Of a DNA stretch of 64,000 nucleotides, positions 7,297 through 19,822 are shown piece after piece. The stretch covers positions 434,001-498,000 of the forward strand of contig NZ_OLMV01000001.1 in the NCBI RefSeq assembly GCF_900292075.1, written 5' to 3'. The translations under genes were made by a program, and so were the position numbers. Each line of letters opens with the position of its first letter. Within the stretch, counting starts at the first letter, position 1. The DNA comes from Microbacterium timonense (GTDB lineage Bacteria; Actinomycetota; Actinomycetes; Actinomycetales; Microbacteriaceae). The notes beneath the pieces were generated by a model. The model was not told the DNA's origin. It searched no databases and worked only from the letters and a program-made list of their open reading frames with translations.

Positions 7297-8499
7297 TCAC
7301 GCCGCGGCGAGCCCTCGCGCGGCCAGCCAGGACCGGATGCTGTCACTCCAGCGCTCCTGGTCGTAGTTCCAGAGCTTCGTGTGACGCGCGACGTCGAACA
7401 CCCGCAGATCGACGAGGTCGGGACGGGCCGCGAACAGCTCGTGCGACGCGTCGGAGGGCACGAAGCCGTCGTCGTCGCTGTGGAGGATGAGGATCGGATG
7501 CCGCAGCTCGGCCGCGCGCGCGACCACATCGAGCTCGTCGAGCCGGATGGCGGCGCCGGTCCGTGTGAGCGGTGTCGCCCATTCCGCCTGAAGCGCCTCC
7601 AGGGCCAGCCCCGTGATCGGCCGGGGCACGCGCAGCTCGCGCGCCTGGTACGCCAGCACGAGGCGCCAGTCGACGACGGGCGACTCGAGGATCAGTCCGG
7701 CAATGACATCACCGTGGGCCGAGTTCAGCGACAGCTGCAGCGCGATCGCGCCGCCCATCGACCACCCCATGACGATCACACGCCGCGCGCCGCGGCGCCG
7801 GGCGAATCCGACGGCGGCGTCGACGTCCCGCCACTCGGTCGCCCCCAGCGCATACGTGCCGGTCCTGCTGCGGGGCGCCTCCCCGTCGTTGCGGTACGAC
7901 ACCAGCAGGGACGTGATGCCGAGCGAATCGAACAGCGGCACGGCGCGCAGGCACTCGGCGCGCGTGGTTCCCCGGCCGTGCACCTGGATCACCCACGTGT
8001 CGCCGTCTCCGGCAGGGAACAGCCACGCGGGACAGGGACCGACGGTCGAACCGATGAGCTCCGGCGTGTACGGCAGGTGCAGCTCCTCGGGGCGCTCGTA
8101 GTACCAGCCGCTGAAGGCCGCCTCGGGCGACAGGTGCGCATCCGGCCCGATGTGGGTGAGCAGCTTGCGTTTGACGCTGGTGGCGTCCTCGGACAGCACC
8201 GAGCCCAGCTTGAGGTAATCCGCCGTCCCGGTGGTGAACAGACCGTAGCGGCCGGGGAGCTCGGTGTCGGCGGTGCGCGCGAGGGTGATCGTCTGCGCCG
8301 CCGTGTCGAGCGCGAGGATGCGCGTGTCCGGCAGCCGCCGGGCGGGCGTCACGACCTTGCGAGCCATCCGCACGGAACCGGCGGCGAGGGCGCCGACGAC
8401 GCCTGCCAGCGCGATGCTCAGCACGGCGAGAGCAGCCTTGACACCGGCGGCGAACAGAGGGGTTGCGCCGCGGATCGCGGCGCGCCTGGAGGCGACCAT
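7297..8499 (-). CDS. Alpha/beta hydrolase with N-terminal membrane anchor
   Basis: 400 residues. Residues 20-42 are a hydrophobic anchor. The hydrolase core runs from about residue 165, with the nucleophile elbow GWSMGG (Ser247), acid strand ILILHSDDDGFVP and a late histidine in VARHTKLW. WVIQVHGRG provides the oxyanion strand. The substrate is unknown; the layout resembles esterase/prolyl-peptidase-like hydrolases facing outwards. It converges on sufE with a 12-base gap and shares a divergent promoter with the DUF3000 gene; TAGAGT lies 9 bases before its ATG. Confidence 0.85.
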   Translation of the reverse strand: MVASRRAAIRGATPLFAAGVKAALAVLSIALAGVVGALAAGSVRMARKVVTPARRLPDTRILALDTAAQTITLARTADTELPGRYGLFTTGTADYLKLGSVLSEDATSVKRKLLTHIGPDAHLSPEAAFSGWYYERPEELHLPYTPELIGSTVGPCPAWLFPAGDGDTWVIQVHGRGTTRAECLRAVPLFDSLGITSLLVSYRNDGEAPRSRTGTYALGATEWRDVDAAVGFARRRGARRVIVMGWSMGGAIALQLSLNSAHGDVIAGLILESPVVDWRLVLAYQARELRVPRPITGLALEALQAEWATPLTRTGAAIRLDELDVVARAAELRHPILILHSDDDGFVPSDASHELFAARPDLVDLRVFDVARHTKLWNYDQERWSDSIRSWLAARGLAAA

Positions 8500-8508
8500 C
8501 GAGGCATC

Positions 8509-8518
8509 ACTCTAGTCT
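8509..8518. promoter_or_regulatory. Overlapping back-to-back -10 hexamers (hydrolase and DUF3000 gene)
   Basis: ACTCTAGTCT reads TAGAGT on the minus strand (8509-8514) and TAGTCT on the plus strand (8513-8518). The shared CTAG core gives each divergent gene a -10 box, 9 and 6 bases from the respective start codons. Confidence 0.55.
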
Positions 8519-8524
8519 GTCCGC

Positions 8525-9115
8525 GTGGCTGAGCAGCGTCCCCCGGCGGCACCCACCACGTTCGAGCAGGCGGCGGACGCGGTGAGGGCGATCGAGTTCC
8601 GCGATGACCTGACGGTGCACGAGATCGCGGCACCCCAGGGGCTCGCGCCGCAGGCGCTCGCCATCGCGGGAGACGTGCGCTCCTCCCCCGACGAGGCGGA
8701 CTCCCCCTACGGCACCGGGCGCCTGGTGCTTCTCTTCGATCCCGAGGAGCCCTCTGCGTGGAACGGTCCTTGGCGCATCGTGTGCTTTGCACAGGCCCCC
8801 CTCGAGCCGGAGATCGGAATCGATCCGCTGCTGGCCGACGTCGCGTGGACGTGGCTCACCGACGCCCTGGCATCCCGCCACGCCGGCTTCCATTCGGCCT
8901 CGGGCACGGCCACCAAGACGCTCTCCAAGGGCTTCGGATCGCTGGCCGCGGAGGGCGACGGAGCGCAGATCGAGCTGCGCGCGTCCTGGTCGCCGGAAGG
9001 CGCGATCGCGCCGCACGTGGAAGCATGGGCGGAGTTGGTATGCATGCTGGCGGGACTCCCGCCGGGCTCGGAAGGAATCGCGATGCTGGGTTCGCGCAGG
9101 TCGACACGTGGCTGA
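8525..9115 (+). CDS. DUF3000 domain-containing protein
   Basis: 196-residue conserved actinobacterial protein of unknown function, regularly found directly before the RNase D gene. Recognisable blocks are GRLVLLFDPEEP, WRIVCFAQAPLEPEIG and TWLTDAL, followed by a C-terminal region with SWSPEGAI and AWAELVCMLAGLPPG. No signal peptide or membrane segment. The GTG start at 8525 has TAGTCT six bases upstream (leaderless layout). Its stop lies inside the first codons of rnd, so translation is probably coupled. Confidence 0.85.
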   Translation: MAEQRPPAAPTTFEQAADAVRAIEFRDDLTVHEIAAPQGLAPQALAIAGDVRSSPDEADSPYGTGRLVLLFDPEEPSAWNGPWRIVCFAQAPLEPEIGIDPLLADVAWTWLTDALASRHAGFHSASGTATKTLSKGFGSLAAEGDGAQIELRASWSPEGAIAPHVEAWAELVCMLAGLPPGSEGIAMLGSRRSTRG

Positions 9116-10307
9116 GTATGCGGTGATCGACGCCGTCGACGACGTCGTCGAAGCTGCCCTTCGGCTCGCCGCCGGGCAGGGGCCCGTCGCCGTCGACGTC
9201 GAGCGTGCGTCGGGTTTCCGGTACTCGCAGCGGGCCTATCTGGTGCAGGTGTTCCGGCGCGGCGCCGGGGTCTTCCTGTTCGACCCGCCCCCGATCGGCG
9301 ACTTCCGCGCCCTCCAGGATGCGATCGGCGGCGAGGAGTGGGTGCTGCACGCCGCCAGCCAGGATCTGCCGTCCCTGCGTGAACTCGGGCTGGAACCCGA
9401 CTCCATCTTCGACACGGAGCTCGCAGCCCGCCTCCTCGGTCACGAGCGGGTGGGCCTGGGTGCGGTGGTGGAGGACACGCTCGGCATCACGCTCGCGAAG
9501 GCGCACTCGGCGTCCGACTGGTCGACGCGGCCGCTGCCCCAGTCCTGGCTGGAGTACGCGGCCCTGGACGTCGAGCACCTCGTCGACGTGCGCGACAAGC
9601 TCGCAGACGAACTGGTTGAGCAGGGCAAGACGCAGTTCGCCGCCGAGGAGTTCCGCGCAGTCCTCGAGCGCGAGCCCAAGCCGCCGCGCGAGGAGCCCTG
9701 GCGACGGCTGTCGGGACTTCACACCGTGCGTGGCCGCAGGGCGCTGGCGATCGCCCGCGAGCTGTGGACCGCCCGCGAGGAGTTCGCACGTGAGGAGGAC
9801 GTCGCTCCCGGACGTCTGGTTCCCGACCGTGCGCTCGTGGCAGCCGTGCTGGCCGACCCGAAGTCGAAGAACGCGCTGGCGGCCGTCAAGGAGTTCACCG
9901 GCCGTGCCAGCCGTACGCAGCTGGATCGCTGGTGGGCGGCGATCGAGGCGGGACGCGCGGCGAACCAGCTTCCTCTGGAGCGTGCCACCGGTGGCGACTC
10001 GCTCCCACCGCCCCGAGCCTGGTCCGATCGCAACCCCGAGGCCGACGCGCGGCTGAAGGCGGCCCGACCCGCTGTCGAGCATCGCGCCCAGGAGCTGGGA
10101 ATGCCGACCGAGAACCTCCTGACGCCCGAGACTCTGCGCCGCGTCGCCTGGGCGCCCCCGGAGCCGGTGACCCCGGCATCCGTCGGGGAGGCACTCGCGG
10201 CGCTGGGCGCCCGCACCTGGCAGGTTGCGCAGACTGCACAGGTGATCGCCGATGCCTTTGTGGGATCCGTGCAAGGGCCGTCGCAGGCGTCCGAAGCCGC
10301 TTCGTAG
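9108..10307 (+). CDS. rnd: Ribonuclease D (3'-5' exoribonuclease with HRDC domain)
   Basis: 399 residues. The DEDD-type exonuclease domain has DVERASGFRYSQRAYLVQV (first acidic pair), HAASQDLPSL, FDTELAARLLG, and the C-terminal YAALDVEHLVDV with the DEDDy tyrosine. An HRDC domain follows (about 205-290). It processes tRNA 3' ends and structured RNAs in relatives. The GTG start at 9108 overlaps the end of the DUF3000 gene by 8 bases, which agrees with family N-termini; the longer open frame upstream is not coding. Confidence 0.92.
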   Translation: MAEYAVIDAVDDVVEAALRLAAGQGPVAVDVERASGFRYSQRAYLVQVFRRGAGVFLFDPPPIGDFRALQDAIGGEEWVLHAASQDLPSLRELGLEPDSIFDTELAARLLGHERVGLGAVVEDTLGITLAKAHSASDWSTRPLPQSWLEYAALDVEHLVDVRDKLADELVEQGKTQFAAEEFRAVLEREPKPPREEPWRRLSGLHTVRGRRALAIARELWTAREEFAREEDVAPGRLVPDRALVAAVLADPKSKNALAAVKEFTGRASRTQLDRWWAAIEAGRAANQLPLERATGGDSLPPPRAWSDRNPEADARLKAARPAVEHRAQELGMPTENLLTPETLRRVAWAPPEPVTPASVGEALAALGARTWQVAQTAQVIADAFVGSVQGPSQASEAAS

Positions 10308-10379
10308 GTTTCCCCCACCCGATTCCTGGCGTTCCGCGGCCGATCCTAGGCTGGCGGCATCTCTATGTTTGGAGGCAGA

Positions 10380-11585
10380 GTGGCCGAGATTTCGGACGTC
10401 TTCTTCGTCGATGGCATGCGCACCCCGTTCGGGCGCGCCGGCGAGAAGGGCATGTACTGGAACACCCGCGCGGACGACCTCGCCGTCAAGGCGACGATCG
10501 GGCTGATGGAACGCAATCCGGGCGTTCCCAAGGACAGCGTCGATGATGTCGCCATCGCCGCGACCAGCCAGACGGGCGACCAGGGGCTGACCCTGGGCCG
10601 CAGCGTGGCGATCCTGGCAGGGCTGCCCCAGACGGTTCCGGGCTTCGCGATCGACCGCATGTGCGCGGGTGCCATGACGAGCGTCACCACGATGGCCGCC
10701 TCGATCGGCGTGGGCATGTACGACGTCGCCCTCGCGGGCGGCGTCGAGCACATGGGCCACCACCCCATCGGCGCCAATGCCGACCCCAACCCCCGATTCG
10801 TCGCCGAGAAGATGGTGGATCCGGGGGCCCTCAACATGGGGGTCACGGCGGAGCGCATCTTCGACCGATTCCCGCACCTCACCAAGGAACGCTCGGACCG
10901 CTACGGCATGCTGAGCCAGCACAAGGTGCAGGCGGCGTACGACGCCGGCAAGATCCAGCCCGACCTCGTCCCGGTCGCGATCAAGGACGCCGAGGGTTCG
11001 TGGGGCCTGGCCACCGAGGACGAGGGTCGCCGGCCGCAGACCACAATGGAGGACCTGGCCAGCCTGAAGACGCCGTTCCGCCCCCACGGCCGTGTGACCG
11101 CCGGGACGTCGTCGCCGCTGACCGACGGCGCGACGATGTCGTTGCTGGCGGGCGGTCGCGCTGTCAAGGAGCTCGGTCTGAAGCCCAAGATGAGGCTCGT
11201 CTCGTTCGCCTTCGCCGGCGTCCAGCCCGAGATCATGGGCATCGGCCCGATCCCCTCGACCGAGAAGGCTCTCAAGAAGGCCGGCCTCACGATCGACGAC
11301 ATCGGACTGTTCGAGCTGAACGAGGCCTTCGCGATCCAGGTGATCTCGCTGCTGGATCACTTCGGCATCGCCGATGACGATCCGCGCGTGAACCCGTGGG
11401 GCGGCGCGATCGCGTTCGGCCACCCGCTGGCGGCCTCCGGTGTGCGCCTCATGATCCAGCTGGCGGCCCAGTTCGCCGAACGGCCCGACGTCCGCTACGG
11501 GTTGACCGCCATGTGCGTGGGCCTCGGACAGGGCGGCTCCGTCATCTGGGAGAACCCGTACTTCGACGGAAAGAAGCGGAAGTAA
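10380..11585 (+). CDS. fadA: Acetyl-CoA C-acyltransferase (thiolase)
   Basis: 401-residue thiolase that cleaves 3-ketoacyl-CoA in fatty acid beta-oxidation. The N-terminal FVDGMRTPFG, the nucleophile cysteine in IDRMCAGAMTSV, the block LFELNEAFA, and the C-terminal HP of FGHPLAASG and the second catalytic cysteine in MCVGLGQGG are all present. The GTG at 10380 is preferred because GGAGG (10371-10375) precedes it; the ATG at 10365 has no ribosome site. The partner multifunctional enzyme begins 7 bases after its stop, so the two form the trifunctional beta-oxidation operon. Confidence 0.93.
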   Translation: MAEISDVFFVDGMRTPFGRAGEKGMYWNTRADDLAVKATIGLMERNPGVPKDSVDDVAIAATSQTGDQGLTLGRSVAILAGLPQTVPGFAIDRMCAGAMTSVTTMAASIGVGMYDVALAGGVEHMGHHPIGANADPNPRFVAEKMVDPGALNMGVTAERIFDRFPHLTKERSDRYGMLSQHKVQAAYDAGKIQPDLVPVAIKDAEGSWGLATEDEGRRPQTTMEDLASLKTPFRPHGRVTAGTSSPLTDGATMSLLAGGRAVKELGLKPKMRLVSFAFAGVQPEIMGIGPIPSTEKALKKAGLTIDDIGLFELNEAFAIQVISLLDHFGIADDDPRVNPWGGAIAFGHPLAASGVRLMIQLAAQFAERPDVRYGLTAMCVGLGQGGSVIWENPYFDGKKRK

Positions 11586-11592
11586 TCGCAGA

Positions 11593-13737
11593 ATGACCGA
11601 CTACGACGACATCGACTTCTCCCCCATCCTCGCCACCACGGACGGCGAGGTGATCACCCACTCCCGCGTGCGCGACATCCGCCTGCCCTCCGGCAAGGTG
11701 CTGGCCCTCATCACGCTCGACAACGGCCGCGACCACACCCGTCCGAACACACTGGGCCCGGCCACGATGTCGCAGCTGGGCGACACCCTCGACGCCGTGA
11801 AGGCCCGCGCGGCCGCGGGTGAGATCCAGGCCGTGGGCATCACGGGCAAGCAGTACATCCTGGCCGCCGGCGCCGACCTCTCCGACATCGGCAGGGTGCG
11901 CTCCCGGGACGACGCACGGCTGGTCGCCCAGCTCGGCCACAAGGTGCTCGGCAAGCTCACCGAGCTCGGCGTGCCCTCGTTCGCCTTCGTCAACGGCCTG
12001 GCCCTGGGTGGCGGGCTCGAGATCGCCCTCAACAGCACCTACCGGACGGTGGATGCCTCGGCCGCGGCGATCGCGCTGCCCGAGGTGTTCCTCGGCATCA
12101 TCCCGGGCTGGGGCGGCGCGTATCTGCTTCCGAATCTCATCGGCATCGAGAACGCGCTCGAGGTGGTCATCTCGAACCCGCTCAAGCAGAACCGCATGCT
12201 GAAGCCGCAGCAGGCGTTCGACTACGGGATCGTCGACGCCATCTTCCCCGCGGCCAACTATCTCGAGGACTCCCTCGCCTGGGCCGACGCCGTGCTGGCG
12301 GGCAAGGTCAAGGTGGAGCGCCGGAACGAGCCGGGCAAGCTCGAGCGTCTGACGAAGTGGCCGATCGCGATCAAGGTCGCGCGCGGAATGCTGGAGTCCA
12401 AGATCGGTACGGTGCCGAAGTCACCGTACGTCGCGCTGGATCTGCTCGACAAGGCCAAGAGCGGCACCAAGGCCGAGGGGTTCGCCCGCGAGGACGAGGC
12501 GCTGGCCGAGCTGGTGACCGGCGACCAGTTCGCGGCATCCATGTATGCCTTCGATCTCGTCCAGAAGCGCGCCAAGCGTCCGGTCGGCGCGCCCGACAAG
12601 CAGCTCGCGAAGAAGGTCACCAAGGTCGGCATCATCGGCGCCGGTCTCATGGCGAGCCAGTTCGCGCTGCTGTTCGTGCGCAAGCTGCAGGTGCCCGTGC
12701 TCATCACCGACCTCGACCAGGCCCGCGTCGACAAGGGTGTGGCGTACATCCACGAAGAGATCGGCAAGCTCCAGGCGAAGGGCCGGCTGGACGGCGACAC
12801 CGCCAACAAGCTGCGTGCGCTGGTCACCGGCACGACCGACAAGAGCCTCTACGCGGACTGCGACTTCGTCATCGAGGCGGTGTTCGAGGAGGTCGGCGTC
12901 AAGCAGCAGGTGTTCGGCGAGATCGAGCAGATCGTGGCAGAGGACGCGATCCTCGCGACCAACACGTCGTCGCTCTCGGTCGAGGAGATCGGGGCGCGGC
13001 TCGTCCATCCCGAGCGCCTGGTCGGGTTCCACTTCTTCAACCCGGTCGCGGTGATGCCGCTCATCGAGATCGTCAAGACGCCGCAGACCGCGGATGCCGC
13101 GCTCTCGACCGCCTTCGTGGTGGCCAAGAACCTCGGCAAGAACGCGGTGCTCACCGCTGACGCGCCCGGCTTCGTCGTCAACCGCCTGCTGGCGAAGGTG
13201 ATGGGCGAGGCAGCGCGCGCAGTGTACGAGGGAACCCCCGTCGCGGACGTGGAGAGGGCCTTCGCGCCGCTCGGCCTGCCGATGGGTCCGTTCCAGCTCA
13301 TCGATCTGGTCGGCTGGAAGGTCGCCGCCCACGTGCAGGACACCATGGTGCGCGCGTTCCCGGACCGCTTCTACGCCAACGAGAACTTCCATGCTCTCGC
13401 GGAGCTTCCCGAGGTCGTCGAGAAGGACAAGGGCGGTCGTGTCACCGGCTGGACGAAGGCGGCCGAGAAGGTGCTCAAGCCCGCGGTCGGCTCCGCCCCC
13501 GCTCCGGCGGCGGAGATCCTCCGCCGCGTGCAGGACGGACTCGCGCAGGAGATCAAGATCATGCTCGACGAGCGTGTGGTCCCCGAGGTGCAGGACATCG
13601 ACCTCTGCCTGATCCTCGGCGCCGGCTGGCCGTTCATCGACGGGGGCGCCTCGCCCTACCTCGACCGCGAAGGCGCTTCGGAGCGCGTCTTCGGCGACAC
13701 CTTCCACCACCCCGTGATCAAGGGCATCGGCGGCTGA
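11593..13737 (+). CDS. fadB: Multifunctional enoyl-CoA hydratase / 3-hydroxyacyl-CoA dehydrogenase
   Basis: 714 residues. The N-terminal crotonase domain (about 1-300) has the oxyanion region AAGADLSDIG and catalytic-type glutamates in ALGGGLEIAL and LPEVFLGIIPGWGG. The dehydrogenase domain (about 335-700) begins with the Rossmann motif VGIIGAGLMASQ and carries the family blocks ATNTSSLSVEEI and GFHFFNPVAVMPLIEIV, then the C-terminal domain. It carries out hydration and NAD-dependent oxidation of beta-oxidation. It is the alpha-subunit partner of the thiolase just upstream and ends at a hairpin terminator. Confidence 0.94.
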   Translation: MTDYDDIDFSPILATTDGEVITHSRVRDIRLPSGKVLALITLDNGRDHTRPNTLGPATMSQLGDTLDAVKARAAAGEIQAVGITGKQYILAAGADLSDIGRVRSRDDARLVAQLGHKVLGKLTELGVPSFAFVNGLALGGGLEIALNSTYRTVDASAAAIALPEVFLGIIPGWGGAYLLPNLIGIENALEVVISNPLKQNRMLKPQQAFDYGIVDAIFPAANYLEDSLAWADAVLAGKVKVERRNEPGKLERLTKWPIAIKVARGMLESKIGTVPKSPYVALDLLDKAKSGTKAEGFAREDEALAELVTGDQFAASMYAFDLVQKRAKRPVGAPDKQLAKKVTKVGIIGAGLMASQFALLFVRKLQVPVLITDLDQARVDKGVAYIHEEIGKLQAKGRLDGDTANKLRALVTGTTDKSLYADCDFVIEAVFEEVGVKQQVFGEIEQIVAEDAILATNTSSLSVEEIGARLVHPERLVGFHFFNPVAVMPLIEIVKTPQTADAALSTAFVVAKNLGKNAVLTADAPGFVVNRLLAKVMGEAARAVYEGTPVADVERAFAPLGLPMGPFQLIDLVGWKVAAHVQDTMVRAFPDRFYANENFHALAELPEVVEKDKGGRVTGWTKAAEKVLKPAVGSAPAPAAEILRRVQDGLAQEIKIMLDERVVPEVQDIDLCLILGAGWPFIDGGASPYLDREGASERVFGDTFHHPVIKGIGG

Positions 13738-13753
13738 GCCACCGCCTCCTGCC

Positions 13754-13783
13754 AGGGCGCACCTTCTCCGGAGGGTGCGCCCT
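13754..13783 (+). terminator. Terminator of the fadA-fadB operon
   Basis: 10-base perfect stem AGGGCGCACC / GGTGCGCCCT with a 10-base loop, 16 bases after the fadB stop and followed by a short T run (GCGCTTT). Confidence 0.78.
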
Positions 13784-13916
13784 GCGCTTTCCCCCGCGAC
13801 GTCGTGTCGCGGCCGAGTCGACACCTTTCGATCCAGACGACATGTATCGCCCGTCCGGAACACCGCGACTCGCGCGAAGCGCATCGAGTCGTCGGCCGCG
13901 AGGACGCCCGCGAGCG

Positions 13917-15875
13917 TCAGCGGCGTTCGTCGCGGCTGCGGGCGAGGTCCGGCAGGGTCGGGATCTCGGTGGTCTGCGCGCCCCGGGCGACGGGGATGCG
14001 CGTGCCCAGCACCTGTGCCACGACATCCTGGGCGATCTTGGCCGGCGCGAGCCCGGCGTCTTCGAGGATCTGCTCGCGGCTGGCGTGGTCGATGAACTCG
14101 TCCGGAACCCCGAGCTCATCCACGGCGGTGTCGACCCCCGCCTCGCGCAGCACCTGTCGCACGCGGGTGCCGATGCCGCCCACGCGGATGCCGTCCTCGA
14201 TCGTGATGACGAGGCGATGGGATGCCGCGAGCTCCACGATCGACGGCTGCACCGGAACGACCCACCGGGGGTCGACCACCGTCGCACCGATGCCCTGCGC
14301 GCGCAGGCGCTCAGCGACCTCGACCGCGGTGTGGGCCATGGGGCCGATGCCCACGAGCAGCACGTCCTGGGCGTCCGAGCGCACCAGGACGTCCACGCCG
14401 TCTTCGAGCCGTTCGAGAGCGGGAAGGTCGGCACTGACCGGGCCCTTGGGGAAGCGCAGCACCGTGGGAGCGTCGTCGACGGCCACAGCCTCCTGCAGCT
14501 CTTCGCGCAGCCGGGCTTCGTCACGCGGCACGGCGATGCGGATGTGCGGGACGATCTGCAGCATCGCCAGATCCCAGATGCCGTGGTGACTGGGCCCGTC
14601 GGGGCCGGTGACGCCGGCCCGGTCGAGCACGAACGTGACGCCCGCCTTGTGGAGGGCGACGTCCATCAGCACCTGGTCGAAGGCCCGGTTCATGAACGTC
14701 GCGTAGATCGCCACGACGGGGTGCAGCCCGCCGAAGGCGAGGCCGGCGGCCGATGTGACCGCGTGCTGCTCGGCGATGCCCACGTCGTACACGCGGTCGG
14801 GGAACCGCTGCGCGAAGGGCAGGAGCCCCGTCGGGCGCAGCATCGCGGCCGTCATCGCGATCACGTCGTCGCGCCGGTCGCCGACCGAGACCAGCTCGTC
14901 GGCGAAGACGTCGGTCCAGGCGCGATCGCCCGGGGAGCCCAGCGCCTCGCCGGTCAGTGGGTCGATCTTGCCGACGGCGTGGAACTGGTCGGCCTCGTCC
15001 TCGAGTGCCGGAGCGTAGCCGCGGCCCTTCTCGGTGATCGCATGGACGATGACCGGGGCGCCGTACGCCTTCGCGAGTTCGAGCGTCTCCAGCAGCACCG
15101 GAAGATCGTGACCGTCGACCGGACCGAGGTATTTGATGTCGAGGTTCGAGTACAGCGCGGCGTTGTTGGTGAACCGTGAGAGGAAACCGTGTGTGCCACC
15201 CCGCACGCCCCGGTACACGGCGCGCGCGGCCGGCCCGAGCTTGCGGAACAGGTTGTCGGACCCGCGGTGCAGATTGCGGTACGACTCCGCGGTGCGCACC
15301 CGGTTGAGGTACCGGGCCATCCCGCCGATGGTCGGTGCGTACGAACGACCGTTGTCGTTGACGACGATGACGAGGTTGCGATCGTTGTCGTCCGAGATGT
15401 TGTTGAGCGCCTCCCACGTCATGCCGCCGGTGAGCGCGCCGTCGCCGACCACCGCGACGACGTGCCGGTCCTTGCGGCCCGTGCGCGTGAGGGCTCGTGA
15501 GACGCCGTCCGCCCAGCTGAGTGAACTCGATGCGTGCGAGGACTCGACGACGTCGTGCGGGCTCTCGGATCGCTGGGGGTAGCCGGCCAGGCCGCCCCGG
15601 GCGCGCAGTTTCGTGAAGTCCTGCCGCCCCGTCAGCAGCTTGTGGACATAGGACTGGTGGCCGGTGTCGAAGACGATCGGATCGTGCGGGGAGTCGAACA
15701 CCCGATGAAGGGCGATCGTGAGCTCCACGACGCCGAGATTGGGACCGAGGTGGCCTCCGGTGCGTGCGACGTTCTCGACGAGGAACCCGCGGATCTCATC
15801 CGCCAGCTGCTCCAGCTGATCGATGCTCAGTGCGTCGAGGTCGCGCGGTCCGGTGATGGACGACAGCAGCGACAT
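13917..15875 (-). CDS. dxs: 1-deoxy-D-xylulose-5-phosphate synthase
   Basis: 652-residue thiamine-diphosphate enzyme, first step of the MEP isoprenoid pathway (pyruvate plus glyceraldehyde-3-phosphate). The N-terminal domain has HLGPNLGVVELTIALH and the ThDP/Mg motif VGDGALTGGMTWEALNN (about residue 150). The pyrimidine domain contains DVGIAEQHAVTSAAGLA with the catalytic Glu (about 370), followed by the C-terminal transketolase domain. The length is normal. AAAGGAG precedes the ATG at 15875. It is monocistronic, upstream of the aconitase terminator. Confidence 0.96.
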   Translation of the reverse strand: MSLLSSITGPRDLDALSIDQLEQLADEIRGFLVENVARTGGHLGPNLGVVELTIALHRVFDSPHDPIVFDTGHQSYVHKLLTGRQDFTKLRARGGLAGYPQRSESPHDVVESSHASSSLSWADGVSRALTRTGRKDRHVVAVVGDGALTGGMTWEALNNISDDNDRNLVIVVNDNGRSYAPTIGGMARYLNRVRTAESYRNLHRGSDNLFRKLGPAARAVYRGVRGGTHGFLSRFTNNAALYSNLDIKYLGPVDGHDLPVLLETLELAKAYGAPVIVHAITEKGRGYAPALEDEADQFHAVGKIDPLTGEALGSPGDRAWTDVFADELVSVGDRRDDVIAMTAAMLRPTGLLPFAQRFPDRVYDVGIAEQHAVTSAAGLAFGGLHPVVAIYATFMNRAFDQVLMDVALHKAGVTFVLDRAGVTGPDGPSHHGIWDLAMLQIVPHIRIAVPRDEARLREELQEAVAVDDAPTVLRFPKGPVSADLPALERLEDGVDVLVRSDAQDVLLVGIGPMAHTAVEVAERLRAQGIGATVVDPRWVVPVQPSIVELAASHRLVITIEDGIRVGGIGTRVRQVLREAGVDTAVDELGVPDEFIDHASREQILEDAGLAPAKIAQDVVAQVLGTRIPVARGAQTTEIPTLPDLARSRDERR

Positions 15876-15921
15876 CCCCGCTCCTTTCCGGCCCCGGAGG
15901 GGCTCTGACAGTCTACCCGCG

Positions 15922-15969
15922 GCACGCAGAAGGACCGGATGCCGCGAGGCATCCGGTCCTTCTGCGTGC
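15922..15969 (-). terminator. Very long terminator hairpin after aconitase
   Basis: Perfect 22-base stem (15922-15943 with 15948-15969) around a GCGA loop, 5 bases after the aconitase stop codon. It lies just before dxs, insulating the two minus-strand genes. The stem carries the GGATGCC/GGCATCC motif that recurs across the window. Confidence 0.88.
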
Positions 15970-15974
15970 GAGTG

Positions 15975-18836
<2,862 letters not shown>

Positions 18837-18970
18837 GTCTGTCTCCTTCGTCGGCGGCGGGATCGTGCCGGAGTCCGGCATCCCCATCTTCTCTCGCCCC
18901 CGACCCCTCGGCTAGTGAGGTGCACCTAAACGGGACGAGCGATATTTATCTTGATGTCGAGATAAATGTA

Positions 18971-19822
18971 TCACCTTGGCGAGGGTGGGTAGAGCGCGCG
19001 CACCGCGAGCCAGGTGACGGCGACGAGCGGGGCGAACAGCGGCAGACCCATGACGAGCTTCAGCGTGCCCAGGGCGGTCACGTCGTTCGCGAAGTACAAC
19101 GGCACCTGAACGAGCAGCCGCGCCGCGAACAGCGAGGCCCACGCGATCGACAGCCAGAAGAACGCGCGACGCTTGCGCCGGTCGACACGCCACGCTGTGC
19201 CCTCCCCCATGAGGAACCCGACGGCGAGCCCGATGAGCGGCCATCCCACGAGAGCGGAGATCAGGAAGGCGGTGCCGTAGAGCCCGTTGGTCGCGAACCC
19301 CCAGAGGAAGTTGTCGGCGGCCCGACCGGTCCACAGCGACAGCGCGGCGGCCGCCACCGCGGCGATGAGTCCGCCGAGGGCCGCGGCGACCGGCTGCTTC
19401 TGGAGCAGGCGGATCACGGTGAAGATCGCCGCGATCCCGACCGAGACGGCCAGCGAGAGCACGAGCTGCTGCGTGAGCGTGAACAGCACGACGAACGCGA
19501 GGCTCGGAAGCACCGATTCGAGGATGCCGCGCCAGCCGCCCATGGCCGACCACACCACGTGCCGCGTGCTCCTGCCCTCCGCCGGGTCGAGGCCCGCGCG
19601 GCGCGCGGCGCCGCCGAGGGCGGCGCCCAGGATCTCGGATGCCGACGGCTGGGCGCCCGCTGCGGAGGAGGAGGGATCGGGCAGGCCGCCCTCGGGCATC
19701 GGTCCGGCGGTCGCGCCGGCCGTTGCCGGCTCGGCGTCCGCGTGTCGCGCGATCGGGGGATCCCCGTCTGCCGGCTCGCCACCGGGTCCGGGGCGGCCGT
19801 CGCGCGGGGTCGCGTCGCTCAC
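18971..19822 (-). CDS. DUF3159 membrane protein
   Basis: 283-residue conserved actinobacterial membrane protein of unknown function. An acidic, Pro/Gly-rich cytoplasmic region (1-75) is followed by six or so hydrophobic segments between about residues 105 and 280, with the DUF3159 blocks GWRGILESVLPSLAF, GLYGTAFLISALVGWPLIG and WLSIAWASLFAARLLVQVPLYF. The GTG at 19822 shares GTGA with the stop of the DUF3710 gene, so the dut-DUF3710-DUF3159 genes are translationally coupled. 134 bases without features separate it from acnA. Confidence 0.86.
   Translation of the reverse strand: MSDATPRDGRPGPGGEPADGDPPIARHADAEPATAGATAGPMPEGGLPDPSSSAAGAQPSASEILGAALGGAARRAGLDPAEGRSTRHVVWSAMGGWRGILESVLPSLAFVVLFTLTQQLVLSLAVSVGIAAIFTVIRLLQKQPVAAALGGLIAAVAAAALSLWTGRAADNFLWGFATNGLYGTAFLISALVGWPLIGLAVGFLMGEGTAWRVDRRKRRAFFWLSIAWASLFAARLLVQVPLYFANDVTALGTLKLVMGLPLFAPLVAVTWLAVRALYPPSPR

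Noticed and set aside
8856..11423. Minus-strand open frame of 855 codons
   Set aside because: Antisense to rnd and fadA; no recognisable motif and no start signal.
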